A stretch of DNA of 64,000 nt from Cutaneotrichosporon cavernicola (lineage: Eukaryota > Basidiomycota > Tremellomycetes > Trichosporonales > Trichosporonaceae): contig NC_083398.1 of NCBI RefSeq assembly GCF_030864355.1, positions 124,001 through 188,000 on the forward strand. The letters are read 5' to 3'. The translations under genes and the position numbers were made by a program. The notes under the pieces were generated by a model that searched no databases, was not told the origin of the DNA, and was given only the letters and a program-made list of their open reading frames with translations. Shown here in pieces: positions 9,964-22,435 of the stretch (within the stretch, counting starts at the first letter, position 1; each line of letters starts with the position of its first letter).

Positions 9964-12963
9964 GCTGGCGAGGTACGATGCCGTTCGACGGAAAGGTCGA
10001 GGCAGGGAGAGCTTTGGAGTGGTGATAATGGTTGCGATGATGGAGGAGGTGGAGGACGACGGTGAGTTGAGGTTGGTTGATATGAACGGAAACGCGTTAA
10101 TGAAGGATGCAGGATGAGATAATGTGGGGTGTTGGAGGATGGGTGAGGGAGGAAAGTCGTGGTGTCAAAGTGCGAGTGATGGTGTACTGCTTGCTGGCAG
10201 CAAAAGTGGATCCGAGGTTGAGTCGTCTGTGCGTTGCGTTGCGACTGTTCCAAATGGAAGGCTCAGTAGACTAAACAGGGAACTAGGGATCTGGGTCCCA
10301 CGCACAAACCGACGGGTAATCTGACCCGTTGGCACTGCGACGAAAAGCAAAGATGGCGAGGGCAGAGAGGCAAGGTAATGGCGAGACCGCGCTGCGTGGA
10401 GAATGAATGTGGCTGGGGTATGGGTATGGGTAGATTGTAGACGACCTGACGAGAGTTAAACGTTGGATTGAGGAGGGTTGGAGGCGATTCAAGTGATGAG
10501 AGAAAGCGATGGATTGAACGTAAGAGGATGAGGATGAGGATGAGGATGGATATGAGAATGAAAGAAGGGAAGGTTGGAGGAATGAACAAGAGTAACAAGA
10601 CTATCTTGGTAGGAGGAGTAGTCGTCTAGGAGTGGAATCAATCACGCGCTTGACGGACGTTTTAATGAATGGGGAAGCGAGAGAGGGAACGATTCCCGTT
10701 GCCTTTGCTGTACTTGCTCTGCCCTTGTACCCCTTTTAAAACTACTTTGTTGGGTTATGTTATTATTTGGACTAGTTATCAAATCGGGGCAAATCAACCA
10801 AGACGCATAGGGTAAAGATGGCGAGAGGGCCAGAGTCAATCAAAGAGGAGGGGGCAAGAAGGGGAGTGAGACCTTGACTGACAGCATGACAGCATGACAG
10901 TGATCAAGTTCTGGCCGCGTGCACTGGTCTCAACGATCTGATGATTCAGGGTCAAGGATGTGCAACCTGCCTACGGCGTGCGTCTTGCTTCCTTCTTTCC
11001 ACACCGTCCCTAATCCCTGATCTCATATGATATCCTACCCAGGGATTGTTATCCATTCAGGGTGCATACTAATACCACCAGCATGCACATCGTCATCTTT
11101 ACCCTGAATCTCATCTCAGTTCCCTCCGTCCTTCTTCCTTTCATCCTGTTTTGTATTATACTCCCGATACCCGCTCATCCCTTTTCCTTACCCTTACTTT
11201 ACCACACTACTTTCTTATTCTTGAGAGTATCACTAGTGTCTATCCCAAGTACCTCAGTGAACGTGTTCAACGGGCTACAAACTGCATTGTCTACATGGCA
11301 TACATGGACATTGGCACTGTGATGAAAACAAAAGTTGGTTGTTAAATGATGGAACCGAATTAACCAAATAGACGGGACGTTTGGTAGGTTGACAACGGCT
11401 CAGGGCTAGATGCCGTGGCGGGTGGGGTGGCGTCTAGCTGTGGCCTGGCTAGCTGGCTATCAACAACATAAAGCGCAGCGACGCACGATCACTCGTTGCC
11501 ATCGTCATCGACGTGTTCTGTATTGAGGATACCGCCCACATTGACAGCACAATGCTTATCTACACTACATCCTTCCTGTGCATGCTGTGCAATGGTACTA
11601 CATACAGGCCTTCACTGTTCGTAACTGTGCATCAGTACTTGGGAGTTGAGCAGATGAAACATTCCTTCCCTGCAACACGTCTTCCGCTGGACCTGAACTG
11701 TGGCTAGCTTTCCCATTCCCAGCACCAAGGATCAAAAACAGGGGGGTTGCAGTTGTTCGGGTCTAATCCCTTGGGATTTGGGATACCTCGCAGCTCGCAG
11801 CGTGTATTCCACCGCTTCCCCTCGATACTGTCTTATGGTTCCTCCTCAATGTCCATGTGTCCAACACAGCGAACACTGCAAACATGGTATCAGCGAGCAG
11901 GGGTTGAGCCTAGTGGGCGGGGCTGTTTCCACGTCCAACGTTTGGGATAGATACAAAACGCCAAACATGGGGCCCTTGAAACCATTGGATGTACACCACA
12001 TGACCAGCCGGATGAGATCACACTTCGAGATTCATCACAACTGATTGCCAGCTTTGCCAGATCGCCAGATCGCCTGCTTGCCACATTGGGGACCTTGGGA
12101 GTTTCTGGAATCTTGGACCTGCCTACCACCCAAGCACAACGCGTTGCTTTCAACACGGTGTTTTGGAAGGGTCGCTTGCACAGCTGCAGAGCTGTGCGTT
12201 TACGTGTGCACATTTTGGTCCCACATGTGGGCATATGGGCATATTGCACATGCACATGAACATGCACATGAACATGCACATGCACACAACACACACTTAC
12301 ACACTCAGTCCGTTTGGATGATTGGCAGGGACAAAGACTCCAAGCTGGTAAAATCAAGGACAAGGTTGTCAGCGCACGGCCCTCACTCGCTCCCCAGCTC
12401 ATTTACCCCCACAGCCGATCAGTGAGGCCAGAATCGACAGCATTCTCAGTCTACAGTAGTCATTCCTCACTTCCCAGTACCAGTCTCACTCCGGGGATTC
12501 ATTGCACTTTATTCCCTCGCCATCCCATTCCGTGCCAATGTCGAGACAGTGAGACCTCCCCCCCGTGGCGTGCCTGGGCTCCCGCACTGGCTGTCCCGCG
12601 TTTCCGCATTGAATAGAGAACAGAGGAGGCTGGGAGTCGGGTCGAGATACCGTTCTCACATCATGCGTTCATGCGCCCTCTGTCTGGGCCGAGCACGGGG
12701 CCTGCTACGGTGGTTGTTTGTTCGGGATGTCAGGTCCCTTGCCAGGTCACGAGTCAGATATGGGAAGACCTCAGGCTGGAACAGACCTATCTCTGCGAGG
12801 CACGAAACATCGCCACAACTAGTCTCCATATCCGTGGCCCACTCCTGGCTCCCACTCCTGGCTCACTCCTCACCGCACAAGTGCAGTTTGTTGAGAGCAA
12901 TACGCGAAAGCCATACTTTACATGTTGCCTGAGGCGTAATGTTACAAAGCCGGTCTACTGTCT
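9964..12963. other. 3-kb region without recognisable coding genes
   Basis: This lies upstream of the GT61 gene (-) and downstream of SF3B5 (-). No open frame shows a known motif or plausible multi-exon structure. It contains a GAGGAT tandem tract near 10527-10550, purine-rich stretches on the + strand (a pyrimidine-rich leader for GT61) and the ACATGCACATGA microsatellite near 12245. It may hold long 5' regulatory sequence or noncoding transcripts, but nothing in the sequence proves this. Confidence 0.45.
12244..12290. repeat. CACATG-type microsatellite
   Basis: Alternating ACATGCACATGA units are repeated about four times and end in CA dinucleotides. A very similar ACATGCACATG tract occurs independently near 61097-61132 in another gene-free region. 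These are simple sequence repeats. Confidence 0.85.
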
Positions 12964-13434
12964 CTAGTCATCCGTCTTGCCAGGCGGCACACCGCAGGGC
13001 TGCAACATGCGCTGTCGTCAGTTCGTCATCGGCGCCTCAGCTCACCTCGATAACCTCATACCGCTCGCGCGCCTGGCACTCGCCGTCCGCAATGGAGAGG
13101 TACGCCAGCAGGGGCGGGTGGCCGACAATCGACGACAAAGTGTCGCGGTGCATGTGGGTGACCCACTCGCTGTTGTCAGCACCACGAAACAATCAAGCAG
13201 CGGGACCCACAACTTGGTCATGTCCGCATGTCCGGTGCCAACGTAGCGCGAGTGGACTGTGGTTAGTTTTGAGCTGCGCCGATCAAGGAAGGTGAGGCAA
13301 GGCTGAAGGAAGACATCAACGCGCAGCCCAACCAAATCGACTCACGCTGCTCGAGGGATGTGTTGGCGGTGTAGCGCAGCTCAGACTGAGTGTCAGCTAA
13401 CGATTTCAAGAGCTTGGCTGTTGATACTTACCAT
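12964..13434 (-). CDS. SF3B5: Splicing factor 3b subunit 5 (SF3b10)
   Basis: Five tiny exons (13434-13432, 13385-13346, 13256-13214, 13169-13046, 13011-12964) join in phase to give 85 residues. The protein contains HSRYVGTGHADMT, EWVTHMHRD and the C-terminal MLQPCGVPPGK, all diagnostic of SF3B5/Ysf3. Length matches the family (about 85 residues). It is a structural subunit of SF3b in the U2 snRNP, which holds the branch-point helix. The first exon contains only the ATG; the donor GTAAGT follows immediately. Introns are 46, 89, 44 and 34 nt, so there is more intron than coding sequence. The gene is too fragmented to appear as a single open frame. A divergent promoter is shared with NOT2. Confidence 0.93.
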
Positions 13435-13925
13435 GATGGATGGTGAATGGGATTAGCTGAGTACTGTAATTGTAATTCGAGATGAATCGTGAGGGGTCAA
13501 GTTGGACCAGAGTTGGGTGGCAACTGAATGAGTGGAGGTGCCACCTTATAGATATTACCGAATTACCGCTCAGTCACCTAAGCTTGTCCCACCTTATCAC
13601 CACCCACCACTTCACCCCCGCTATATGCCACCCCAACGTGGTTCACTACAGTGAGAGAGAGAGAGAGCCCGAGTTACAACGACTATTCAGAGGCCAACAT
13701 CAACACTCTTCACATCCACAACAACAATCATCACATCCCCCCTCTACATCCAGCTCTACCACCCAAGTGAGCATACCCCACGCCAACCGACAACACGCGC
13801 GTCAAACCACTGCATCAAAAGACATCCGTGCTGACAATCCCTTCCCACTTCCTCGCCGCCCTTCCTTCCTTTCGTCATTCCTCACACCGTCCAACAACCC
13901 CGCCTTCTTCCGGCCTCAAGACACA
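13435..13925. promoter_or_regulatory. Divergent promoter between SF3B5 and NOT2
   Basis: These 491 bases separate the start codons of two oppositely transcribed housekeeping genes. The sequence has CACC-rich and CAACA-rich leaders on the NOT2 side (about 13690-13760) and a GAGAGAGAGAGAG run near 13652. No clear TATA box is seen. Bidirectional promoter function is inferred from layout. Confidence 0.5.
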
Positions 13926-15619
13926 ATGAATCGAGCAGGAGGTTTGTTGGGTACGCACGCGCACACATGCGCGCCCCGTTGCACATGCTAACGCGCCGCA
14001 GGACAACCACGGCAATCTACGGTACCGCCAGGATACCGCGCCGCGCAGCCGACTGCTGGCGGTGCCAATGGCATGTTCTACGGCGGGCCCGCGATGCAGA
14101 ACCGTGGGACTGGCCTCATGGGGCAGGGCGCGCTCGGCGGCTTCCCCCCATCCAGTGGCCTTGGACGCAGCGGACCACCAGGAATTAGTGGACGAGGAGC
14201 GGGTGCGTGACTTTTGTGAAGGCGGTGGAGCGACCGTTGAGAATAGGAGCGGCGTCGCCGATCCCTCGCTTTGTGAAATGAGGCGACATGCTGCGTCGCA
14301 AATGTCGCTCCTCCTCCTTCTAACCGGCTGGCGTGAGTCTGATGGTAGATCCAAACGACTTTCCCGCACTCGGAAGCCATAACCAGCACGGCAACAACTC
14401 GACATACGCGTCTCAAGCCCAGCCCAGCCAAGGCGGATCAAGTCACCTGCAGCAGCAGATGTACAACCTGCACATCGGACAAGGACAGGGACAAATGGAC
14501 TCGATGGCGCCTCCACCGCCGCCAGGTCTGTCTGGACCCACAAGCTCGTCAAACCAGCCGAATGGTGCGGGAGAAGGGTTGCGAGACGACTTCCCCGCAT
14601 TGGGAGTGGGCGAGAAGGAGAGAGTGGGTCCGAGGTGAAGGTTAGCGCGGCTGATGCCAGATGGCTGGTGTGCTTAAGATTGGAGGAGGATCAAACCAAC
14701 CCAGCTCGCCACAGCAGTCACTCAACGGCCCCGGCTCGTCCCATTCTGCAACCCCCGCAAACATGGGCCAGGGGCCACCATCCGCGACGGGAGAGTCGTG
14801 GACAAGGCAGTCACCAACGCGTACCGATCCGCTACTGCGGCAGCAGGTCCAGCATCCCGTTCAGCAGATCTTGTCGTCGCCTGTCGACAAGTGGGGCCTC
14901 AAGGCGCTCCTGCACCAGATCCGTCAACATATGGGCAAGGACGACCGCGGCATGCTCATGTTCGGCGAGGACCTCGTCGACCTAGGGGTTGATGTGTCAA
15001 GCGCAGAGTGAGTAGATTACACTGAAGTCTTCCTCGCTGCCCGTTCCGCACTGACTCTAGACCTTTATACCAGTCGTTTGTGACGCCATGGGCTGAGCCG
15101 AGTCAATCGCAGCAGCTGCAAATCGAGGACATGTTCGTCATCCCGGGCTGCTACCACGTCGTGCCGCCACCAGTCGAGAGCAAGATGTCCAATTTCTCCG
15201 AGGAGACGCTCTTCTTCCAGTTCTACTCGGCACCGCAGGACATGCTCCAGCTCATGGCTGCCGAGGAGCTCTACAATCGCGGCTGGCGCTTCAACATGGA
15301 GGCGCGCGTCTGGATGACCTCGCCTCTGCTCTCGCAGATCGACATGCACGGTGACCTGTCCCAGCACCCTCCGGTCGTGCGCGGCAACTTAACCGTCTTC
15401 GAACCGTCGTCCTTCACCAAGCGCGACACGCGCGAGCTCCCAGGCGGCGAGGAGTACCCCGTCGAGCTCGTCCATTTGGAGGCGACGCGCCGCGCGTCCG
15501 AGATTGCCACTGAACAGGCCAAGCCGCGCAAGGACTCTGTCCGGTCCCCCGAAGACAACAACTCGAGCCTGCTGGCCTCGAACACCCAGCACTTCCAGAA
15601 CATGGCGGTGGCGCACTAG
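13926..15619 (+). CDS. CDC36: CCR4-NOT complex subunit 2 (NOT2/CDC36)
   Basis: Five exons (13926-13950, 14002-14202, 14349-14605, 14661-15007, 15061-15619) join in phase to give 462 residues. The N-terminal half is low-complexity (Gly/Gln/Pro/Ser) with two DFPALG motifs. The C-terminal NOT2/3/5 domain runs from KWGLKALLHQIRQH through PLYQSFVTPWAEP, FVIPGCYHVVPPPVES and EETLFFQFYSAPQD to AEELYNRGWRFNMEARVW. This domain heterodimerises with NOT3/5 and docks on the NOT1 scaffold of the CCR4-NOT deadenylase, which controls mRNA decay and transcription. The third intron (14606-14660) uses a weak GTGGGC donor, chosen because it alone keeps phase; this is the least certain join. Introns are 51, 146, 55 and 53 nt. 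Confidence 0.92.
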
Positions 15620-15970
15620 GCCGCTGTAACCTCCTCAAGTTCCCGGACCACCATCCCCCCGTTTCGTGGCGTCCATCTGTAGTTTCAGACAGCCGTGGCA
15701 TCATACGAATGCGATGCTGTTATGTGAAGTAGGGTAGAGTGGGGAGCTGTGAACTGACCATGGACAATTCAGGAAGAGCACGTGGCAGGGAGGATGGAGG
15801 AAGGTCTACGTCATGCCTTTAGCCAGTGTGTCCAAGAACCTGTGTGTTGAATCCCGCATACCTCGCATTGTCAATCCTTGTCACTTGTTGCCAGTTCAAC
15901 TCCAACTGACTAGTTGCACGGGTGTGGTTGACTCTTATCCATCTCTATATCATCGTTGATCGCACCAACG
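15620..15970. other. Intergenic region before AMP deaminase
   Basis: These 351 bases lie between two tandem + strand genes and must carry the NOT2 terminator and the AMP deaminase promoter. I see no gene and no clear motif beyond a CAACTCCAACTGACTAG leader-like stretch near 15897. Confidence 0.45.
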
Positions 15971-18900
15971 ATGGACGACTACGACGACGACTACCCAACG
16001 ACGCGCTCGACTTCCGTCGCGGCCGAACACGATGATGACACGCCGCCAGAGCGAAACTCCCCTTCCTTCAGCTTCCACGAGGAGCGCCGCCTCCTCAAGA
16101 GTGATGAGTACTGGCTCGCGCACAAGATCCCGCGCCTTCCTCCTCCCGCCCTCAGCACGTCACCAAACGCGTCGGTTGCGGCGCTCGACGGCCTCTCGCT
16201 CTCCCGCTACGACGATGAAGATGATGAGGGCGCTTCGAAGGCGAGCACAACGGACGCGGCCCCGAACCGTGACCGGATGGATGGAGACGAGTGCCTCGAG
16301 CTCGAGGAGGAGCACCGCGAGAAAATGGGGGGGGAGGCCGCTGGCGGCCTGCCCTCAGCCCAGTTTGATACGGGTGAGTCACCGCATATCCGCCTGGAGC
16401 GCATGTGGGGGATGCGGCGCAAGTGTGCGCCACAGGACTATATTGAGCTTCTGTGATCGTTCTTCCTTCTCAAGGTCTCAAACGACCATGGGAGCAAAGG
16501 AAGTAAGGGTGTATGGGGCGTGTATCTGGACGGTCACTCTCCAGATCTCTCCTTTGTCAGTCACCGTTCACATCTACACTCCCGGACATGGTGCTGACAG
16601 AGGAACAAGTCCGTGCATTCGCCGAGTCTGGTGTTGGAAGCGAACTCGAAGCGCTCTAGTGAGTGACAGTGGCCGTTTGCGCGCGGCAAGTGGCAACGGG
16701 TGGCGACGATCGGGCGACATTGCGGCGACACCCTAGCTGTCTCCCCCCCCCCCCCCCCCCCCCCCCCTTCGAGTTCACTGACCCCAGTGCTGCGTTCTCC
16801 AAATGCCTCGCCCTGCGCGACAAATACATGATTCTCTCCTGTCAGATGCTGGGTGACAACCCCCGCGACCGCGACGGCACATTTGGCGGATTCCGCGACG
16901 GAACAGGCGACGTGTATGGTCTCAAGCCAGACCAGAGGCCGGCTACGTGTGAGCTGAGCGCCGACCCCAACGCCCCACAGTGGCAGATGAACCCGCCGCC
17001 GCCGGCCCCACACTGGAAGTGGGAGGGTGAGCGACCTGAGCACCCAGATGGCGAGTCACACAAGCCGTCCACGACCACGCCCGAGTTTGAGTTGGCGAAC
17101 TGCGAGGTTCCGGGCCCAGAGGATGCGATCAGCTCACATACTTTCCGCCTCAACGACGAGGGAGTGTATACCGTATACACGAGCAATGGGTACGACAAGG
17201 GCGGCGAGATCCAACTCAGCCACGTGCCCCGTCTCAAGGAATACTACATGGACCTCGAGTACTTGCTGAACGTGTGCTCGGACGGACCGGCCAAGTCGTT
17301 CGCTTTCCGCCGCCTCAAGTACCTTCAGTCCAAGTGGAGTCTGTACGGCCTGCTCAACGAGTACCAGGAGCTCGCAGACATGAAGGCTGTGCCGCACCGC
17401 GACTTCTACAACGTGCGCAAGGTCGACACACACATCCACCACTCGGCGAGCATGAATCAGAAGCACCTGCTGCGCTTTATCAAGCGCAAGCTGCGGCGGT
17501 GCCCTGACGAGATTGTGATCCACCGCGACGGCAAGGACCTGACGCTGAGCGAGGTATTCAAGTCGCTCGACCTCACGGCTTACGACCTGAGCATCGACAC
17601 GCTCGACATGCACGCGCACCAGGAATTCCACCGCTTCGACCGCTTCAACAACCGTTACAACCCCACCGGGTCATCGCGCCTGAGAGAAATCTTCCTCAAG
17701 ACCGACAACCTCCTCAAAGGCACTTACCTTGCCGAACTCACGACCGAGCTGATCGCCGACCTCGAACAGTCCAAGTATCAGAACAGCGAGTGGCGCGTGT
17801 CCATCTACGGCCGCAAGGCCGACGAGTGGGATAAGCTCGCCAAGTGGGTCGTGGACAACAAGCTCGTTTCGCACAACGTCCGCTGGCTCATCCAGGTGCC
17901 CCGCCTGTACGAGGTGTTCAAGGCGGGAGGCTTGGTCAACAACTTTGAGGACGTTGTCAAGAACGTTTTCAAGCCCCTCTTCGAGGTCACGCAGGACCCG
18001 AGCTCGCATCCTGAACTGCACATCTTCCTCCAGCGGGTGGTCGGATTCGACTCGGTCGACGACGAGAGCAAGCCTGAGCGCCGGCTGTACAAGAAGTTCC
18101 CGACAGCTCAGGCGTGGGACACGAACCAGTCCCCGCCATACAGCTACTGGATCTACTACATGTACGCCAACATGGCGAGCTTGAACGTGTGGCGCCGCGA
18201 GCGCGGTTTCAGTAAGCTTCTCGCTCCCGAGCCTACAGCTGACAGCAGACACTTTCGTGCTCCGCCCGCACTGCGGCGAGGCCGGCGACCCCGACCACCT
18301 GTCCTCCGCGTTCCTCACCTCGCACTCGATCTCTCACGGCATTCTCCTCCGCAAGGTTCCTGCCCTACAATACCTCTTCTACTTGAAGCAGATCGGTCTT
18401 GCAATGTCCCCGTTGAGCAACAACGCCCTCTTCCTAACGTACGAGCGCAACCCGTTCAAAGACTTCTTCAAGATCGGGATGAACGTTTCTCTCTCAACCG
18501 ACGACCCGCTCCAATTCCACTTCACCGCGCAACACCTGCTCGAAGAATACTCGTGCGCGGCGCAGATCTACAAGCTCACGCCGGCGGATATGTGCGAGCT
18601 CGCGCGCAACAGTGTCGTCCAAAGCGGCTGGGAGATGCAAGTCAAGAAACACTGGATCGGACACAAGTGGTATCTTCCCGGCGCGGCAGGTAATGATATC
18701 CACAAGACAAACGTGCCCAACATCCGCCTTGCGTACCGCCACGCCACTCTGATGGAGGAACTGAACCTCATCCAGCACGGGACGCACACGCCCAGTGCAA
18801 CGCCGGGACCCATGCGCCCCAGTGTATCGGCACAGGGGGGACAAGGCGAGGCTGGCGCAAGAGCTGGAGCGTCAAGCCCTGTGGTCGCGCACAGGCCCGT

Positions 18901-19219
18901 GTCGCACGGCTCGGCGGACCCGGATAACCTCGGTGCCGCGGCGATGGCACAGACCCGCAACCTCCTCGACCCCGCCTTCAGTGTTGCGCCTGGGGCGGCC
19001 GAGCTCGATGTCCGCCACAGAAGGCGGTCCCTGAACTTGGCGAATAAGCCTACACTTGGCATGAGCGCCGCCGACGAGAACCCGTCCCCGTACGTGTCGC
19101 CGTTCCACAGCCCGGTACGTGAGAAGGCCGAACCGTTTGCGCATGCGCCGCGCAGTCCTGTACGCGGGAAGGGCCATCTGCTTGCCAAGCCTCCCGCCAG
19201 CCCCACGCGCAACAAGTAG
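15971..19219 (+). CDS. AMD1: AMP deaminase
   Basis: The model is exons 15971-16373, 16475-16502, 16545-16658, 16788-18211 and 18249-19219, in phase, for 979 residues. Exons 2 and 3 are tentative. The catalytic domain is unmistakable: [13 protein letters not shown] (metal-binding histidines), RGF joined to [18 protein letters not shown] across the last intron, and [12 protein letters not shown], the AMP/adenosine deaminase signature. [19 protein letters not shown] precedes the catalytic domain. The enzyme hydrolyses AMP to IMP and ammonia in the cytosol, part of the purine nucleotide cycle. The N-terminal ~130 residues are acidic and probably regulatory. The ~140-residue C-terminal tail is low-complexity, with repeated SPVR/SPTR motifs. 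The intron at 16659-16787 contains a 25-base poly-C run. Confidence 0.93.
16743..16767 (+). repeat. 25-nt poly-C tract inside an AMP deaminase intron
   Basis: An uninterrupted run of 25 C lies about 20 nt upstream of the acceptor CTGACCCCAG (ending 16787). It may act as a polypyrimidine tract, or form an i-motif or G-quadruplex-like structure on the opposite strand. Run length is prone to sequencing error and slippage, but because it is intronic it would not alter the reading frame. Confidence 0.9.
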
Positions 19220-19394
19220 GTTTCTGTGTCAAGCAACAACTCGGCTCGGCAAATGTAGATTGTAGATGTAGCCTGTGATGCAGTGATTCCAGGACCTGGA
19301 GCCACTGCCACGCGCTCTCGTTCCGTAACCAGCGGGGCGAATCAACAATACATAGCACGCAACAGGCATACAAGGGAGACAACGATGGATATTT

Positions 19395-22133
19395 CTAGTG
19401 GCGGAACAGCCCATCCGCTTCGAGGCGCCGCACAGCGTCCTCACCAAGGACGTCGCGCACACCTGCCCACAGCTCGTGCACTGAGCGCACGGCGCGGGGC
19501 ACGATCGCGGGCGACGCGGGCCGGTCATGCACGCTCATAAGGCTGTAGAGGGCAGCGACTTGGTCGGCCTGGTGTCAGCTACGAGTTGATCGACCAGCTG
19601 AGCAGCTTGTGCATTCAGGTCACCTGAACTGCAGCTGCGTTGCGCAGCGCGCACTCACCTTGTGTTCAAGACAGTCAATCACCTCCTTGAGGTGCGCGGC
19701 CAAGACGTGGCGTTTCGCCACGGCACTCGCAGCGTCGAGTACCTTGTACTGGTCGGCGAGTTCGACGTAGATACTCTTGTAATGGGCAAAGTCGGCCTCG
19801 AGCTCGGCAATGACCCGCGCGAGGACCGTAGCAGGAGGCACGTCGGCGCCCTCGAGTATCGAGCGGACGGTGGCAGCACCGACGGTGTGGGCAGACGAGG
19901 AGGCGGTGGGCCGGATTCCAGGTAAGGAACGGGCGCTGGCGCCCGAAGGCACTCTGGAGGAAGGGCGGACGCGGTCGCGGTCGCCAGATGTCATTCGGAC
20001 AGTAGGTGCGACGCTGCCGCCCGAAGGTACTCTAGAGCCAGCCACACTGGTGCCAAAAGGCATCCTAGCGGGGTCAGCAGCTGAGAGATCGGCACGTGAC
20101 TTGTCGGCGCGGCGAGGCATGATCCGCGGCGAGTCGTGTGGGCTGGGCCGCTCAGAGAAGAACGATAGCTCGTCCTCAGCGCGAATAGAGGGGAACGGCG
20201 ACGCGGGGCCCTCGTTGCGTCGGCTGCGCGTCGACGAGCCCGAGAGGTTGGGGGCCACGTCGCGCGCGTTGTACTCGCGGCGACTGTGCTCCTTCCGCTG
20301 CAGTTCGTGCTCGGCACGCTGGGCAGCAGGCGACGGTCCTTCGTGTGCAGGCACGTAAATCATGGTGTCTTGTTCTTCGGGGATGACTTGGCGGGCGGGG
20401 CGGAAAGCGTCGAGATGCGGCGAGAGCACGCTCTGCCTCAAAACCGGGCGGGCGTCCACGCTCTGTCGCGAGACGTGGCGGAGGCTTTCAGCGTGGCTCT
20501 GACGCGATGCAGGCCGGAGGTCGTCAACCTGGCTTGCGCGTGACCCGGGGCGGCGGGACGGTGTCGGAGAGTGCGTGACGTCGCTCTCCTCGTCGCTCTC
20601 GTTGGCGACACGAGCAGCCTTTGCGGACGCCGGGAGGAGGGTGATGTTCGGCGCGCCGGCGGCGTGGATCCCCTGCCGGAGCTGGGACGGGAGGTGGGTC
20701 TGGACTGCACGCGACTCGCGCGCCCCCACTTCGGCGCTCACGCGCGCCACCTCTTCAGCGAGATCAAGAGCCTCCACATGCATGCTGCGCTGCGAGCGCG
20801 CATTGGTACGAGCGATGAGTCCTTGCTCGGCGATCTCATTGAGACGCGCGACCTCGCGCGACAGCCGCTCGATGTCCTCCTTTATAGTGGCCAGGTCGGA
20901 ACGCACGTCGGTGTCGCGCATGCGGCGCAGCTCGGCGATCGCGGCTTTTTGCGCATCGAGCTCGGCGGTGAGGCGAACAAGGTGTGTGCGGAGGGACGCC
21001 ACGAGCTCCTCGAGCGCTGCCTTCTCGCCGACCACCTCGGCAAGACGAGTGTCCGCGCCCGCTTGCATCTCTGCAACCTCTTCACGGGCGCGCGCGCACT
21101 CAACCTCGAGCTCGGCAATGCGGTGGTTCGCAACGCCGTTCTCGTTCTGCAGAGCGCGGACGTGCGCCTGCAGGCTCGCGAGGGCCGAAGGCACGCCCGC
21201 GCCCATCGTGGCCGGGGCAGCATTCTTGTCGATCTCCTCGAACCCGGGGCCCTTCATCGGCGTCGCCAGCAGGCCCGTTATGCCAGTTAAGTCATAGGTC
21301 CTGTCACGGCGGCCAGGGGACGGCTGTACGACAGGGACGAGGTATGGCGCCTTGTATGAACCCTTCTTGTATTGCCGTTCAGGCGGAGCCTGAGGCTGGT
21401 TGTGCCGCCTGGTGTCTACGAGCGGACGGCGGATGGATTCGTCGTGGTGGTATGTTTGGGTCTGAAGTTCGGCCAGAGCGTTTGGACCCGAGCCCGACCC
21501 GCTCGACTTGGACGAGGTAGCGGACACGGTACGGCTCTGCGGCGGCGAAGGGAGCGGGTCGTTCCGGCCGAGCGAGAAGGAGAGGTTGGGTAACTGATTC
21601 TGTGGCGTGGGCGAGCGCGGCGAGGCAGGACGAAACGGCGACGCGGGCTTGTTGATGATACGCTGGGGTCAGCTGGTCCCTGGACCAAGTGGGTGGCGCA
21701 CCTCCTCCTCCATGGCGCGGGTGAGCTGTCCGACGAGGCGGCCGAGCGAGCGGTCGGGATCAAACTCTCCCGCTGGGGCCTCGCGGCGGTTGGGGATGTT
21801 GAACACGCCGGCACCGAGAGTGGCTGCACTGACGTGGTGACCGTCCGTAGAGGTGGGTGAGGCTCCAACGCCTGCGCTCGCAAAGGACGCGGCACACGAC
21901 GGGTGGCGGGCTGGACGACGGGGCGTCTCGTCAAACGTTAAGGTGGGCCGGTAGTCGTGGACTGCGGCGGAGCGTGGTACACCCAAGGTCGAGACGGATG
22001 AGTGCGAGGCAAAGGATGTTGAAGGGTTTGAGGCGCCGAGCGACAGCGTGGAGAGATCGTGGTCGAGTGTGCTCTCTAGCCGCTGTCGCTCCAGGTCGGT
22101 TCTACTGAAGGGAATGGGCGGGGCGCCGTTCAT
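19395..22133 (-). CDS. Cep57 microtubule-binding-domain protein, Ppc89-like spindle pole body component
   Basis: Three exons (22133-21702, 21662-19659, 19568-19395) join in phase to give 869 residues. The N-terminus is Ser/Pro-rich, followed by a long coiled coil (about residues 240-420; ALQNENGVANHRIAELEVEC onward). The C-terminal region HYKSIYVELADQYKVLDAA, VAKRHVLAAHLKEVIDCLEHK and ADQVAALYSLMSVHDRP matches the conserved Cep57-type microtubule-binding domain of fungal spindle pole proteins such as fission yeast Ppc89. The last two blocks are joined across the 90-nt intron. A role as a spindle-pole scaffold is family inference. The middle is rich in VPSG and RQS repeats, probably disordered. 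Notably, the Nud1/Cdc11 homologue at 27886 belongs to the same organelle. Confidence 0.72.
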
Positions 22134-22435
22134 GATGGCGAGGCCCTCAGGCTACGTTTCAAGAGAGGAGTAGGAGGATGAGAGATGGAAGGACGGGGGG
22201 AGGGATGAAGAGGGTGGTAGACTCGAGTGTGAAGGTGTGAGAGATGTTGTGCTCGAGGATATGAGGATGAGAGGAGGGATCTCGCGACTGTCTTTGTTTG
22301 GTGTCCTTGTGTCACACCTTTCACACATCCAACATTGCCACGTGGTGACGGACACAAAATAGTGTACATAACCAGCTGGGAATCTTCAGGGTTACCATCT
22401 ACCAGCTAAACCAGACTACAACCGTCCAAATGCAT
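22134..22435. other. Intergenic region between two minus-strand genes
   Basis: These 302 bases hold the promoter of the Cep57-domain gene and the terminator of the sorting nexin. The promoter side is purine-rich on +, i.e. a pyrimidine-rich leader on the coding strand (about 22150-22270). No gene is seen. Confidence 0.45.

Noticed and set aside
16374..16456. AMP deaminase first exon reading through to a stop at 16456
   Set aside because: A consensus GTGAGT donor at 16374 and the phase of downstream exons favour splicing; read-through would separate the N-terminus from the catalytic domain.
20571..21297. Two overlapping plus-strand open frames of about 240 residues
   Set aside because: They are antisense to the coiled-coil region of the Cep57-domain gene and are Arg/Ser/Ala-rich shadows.
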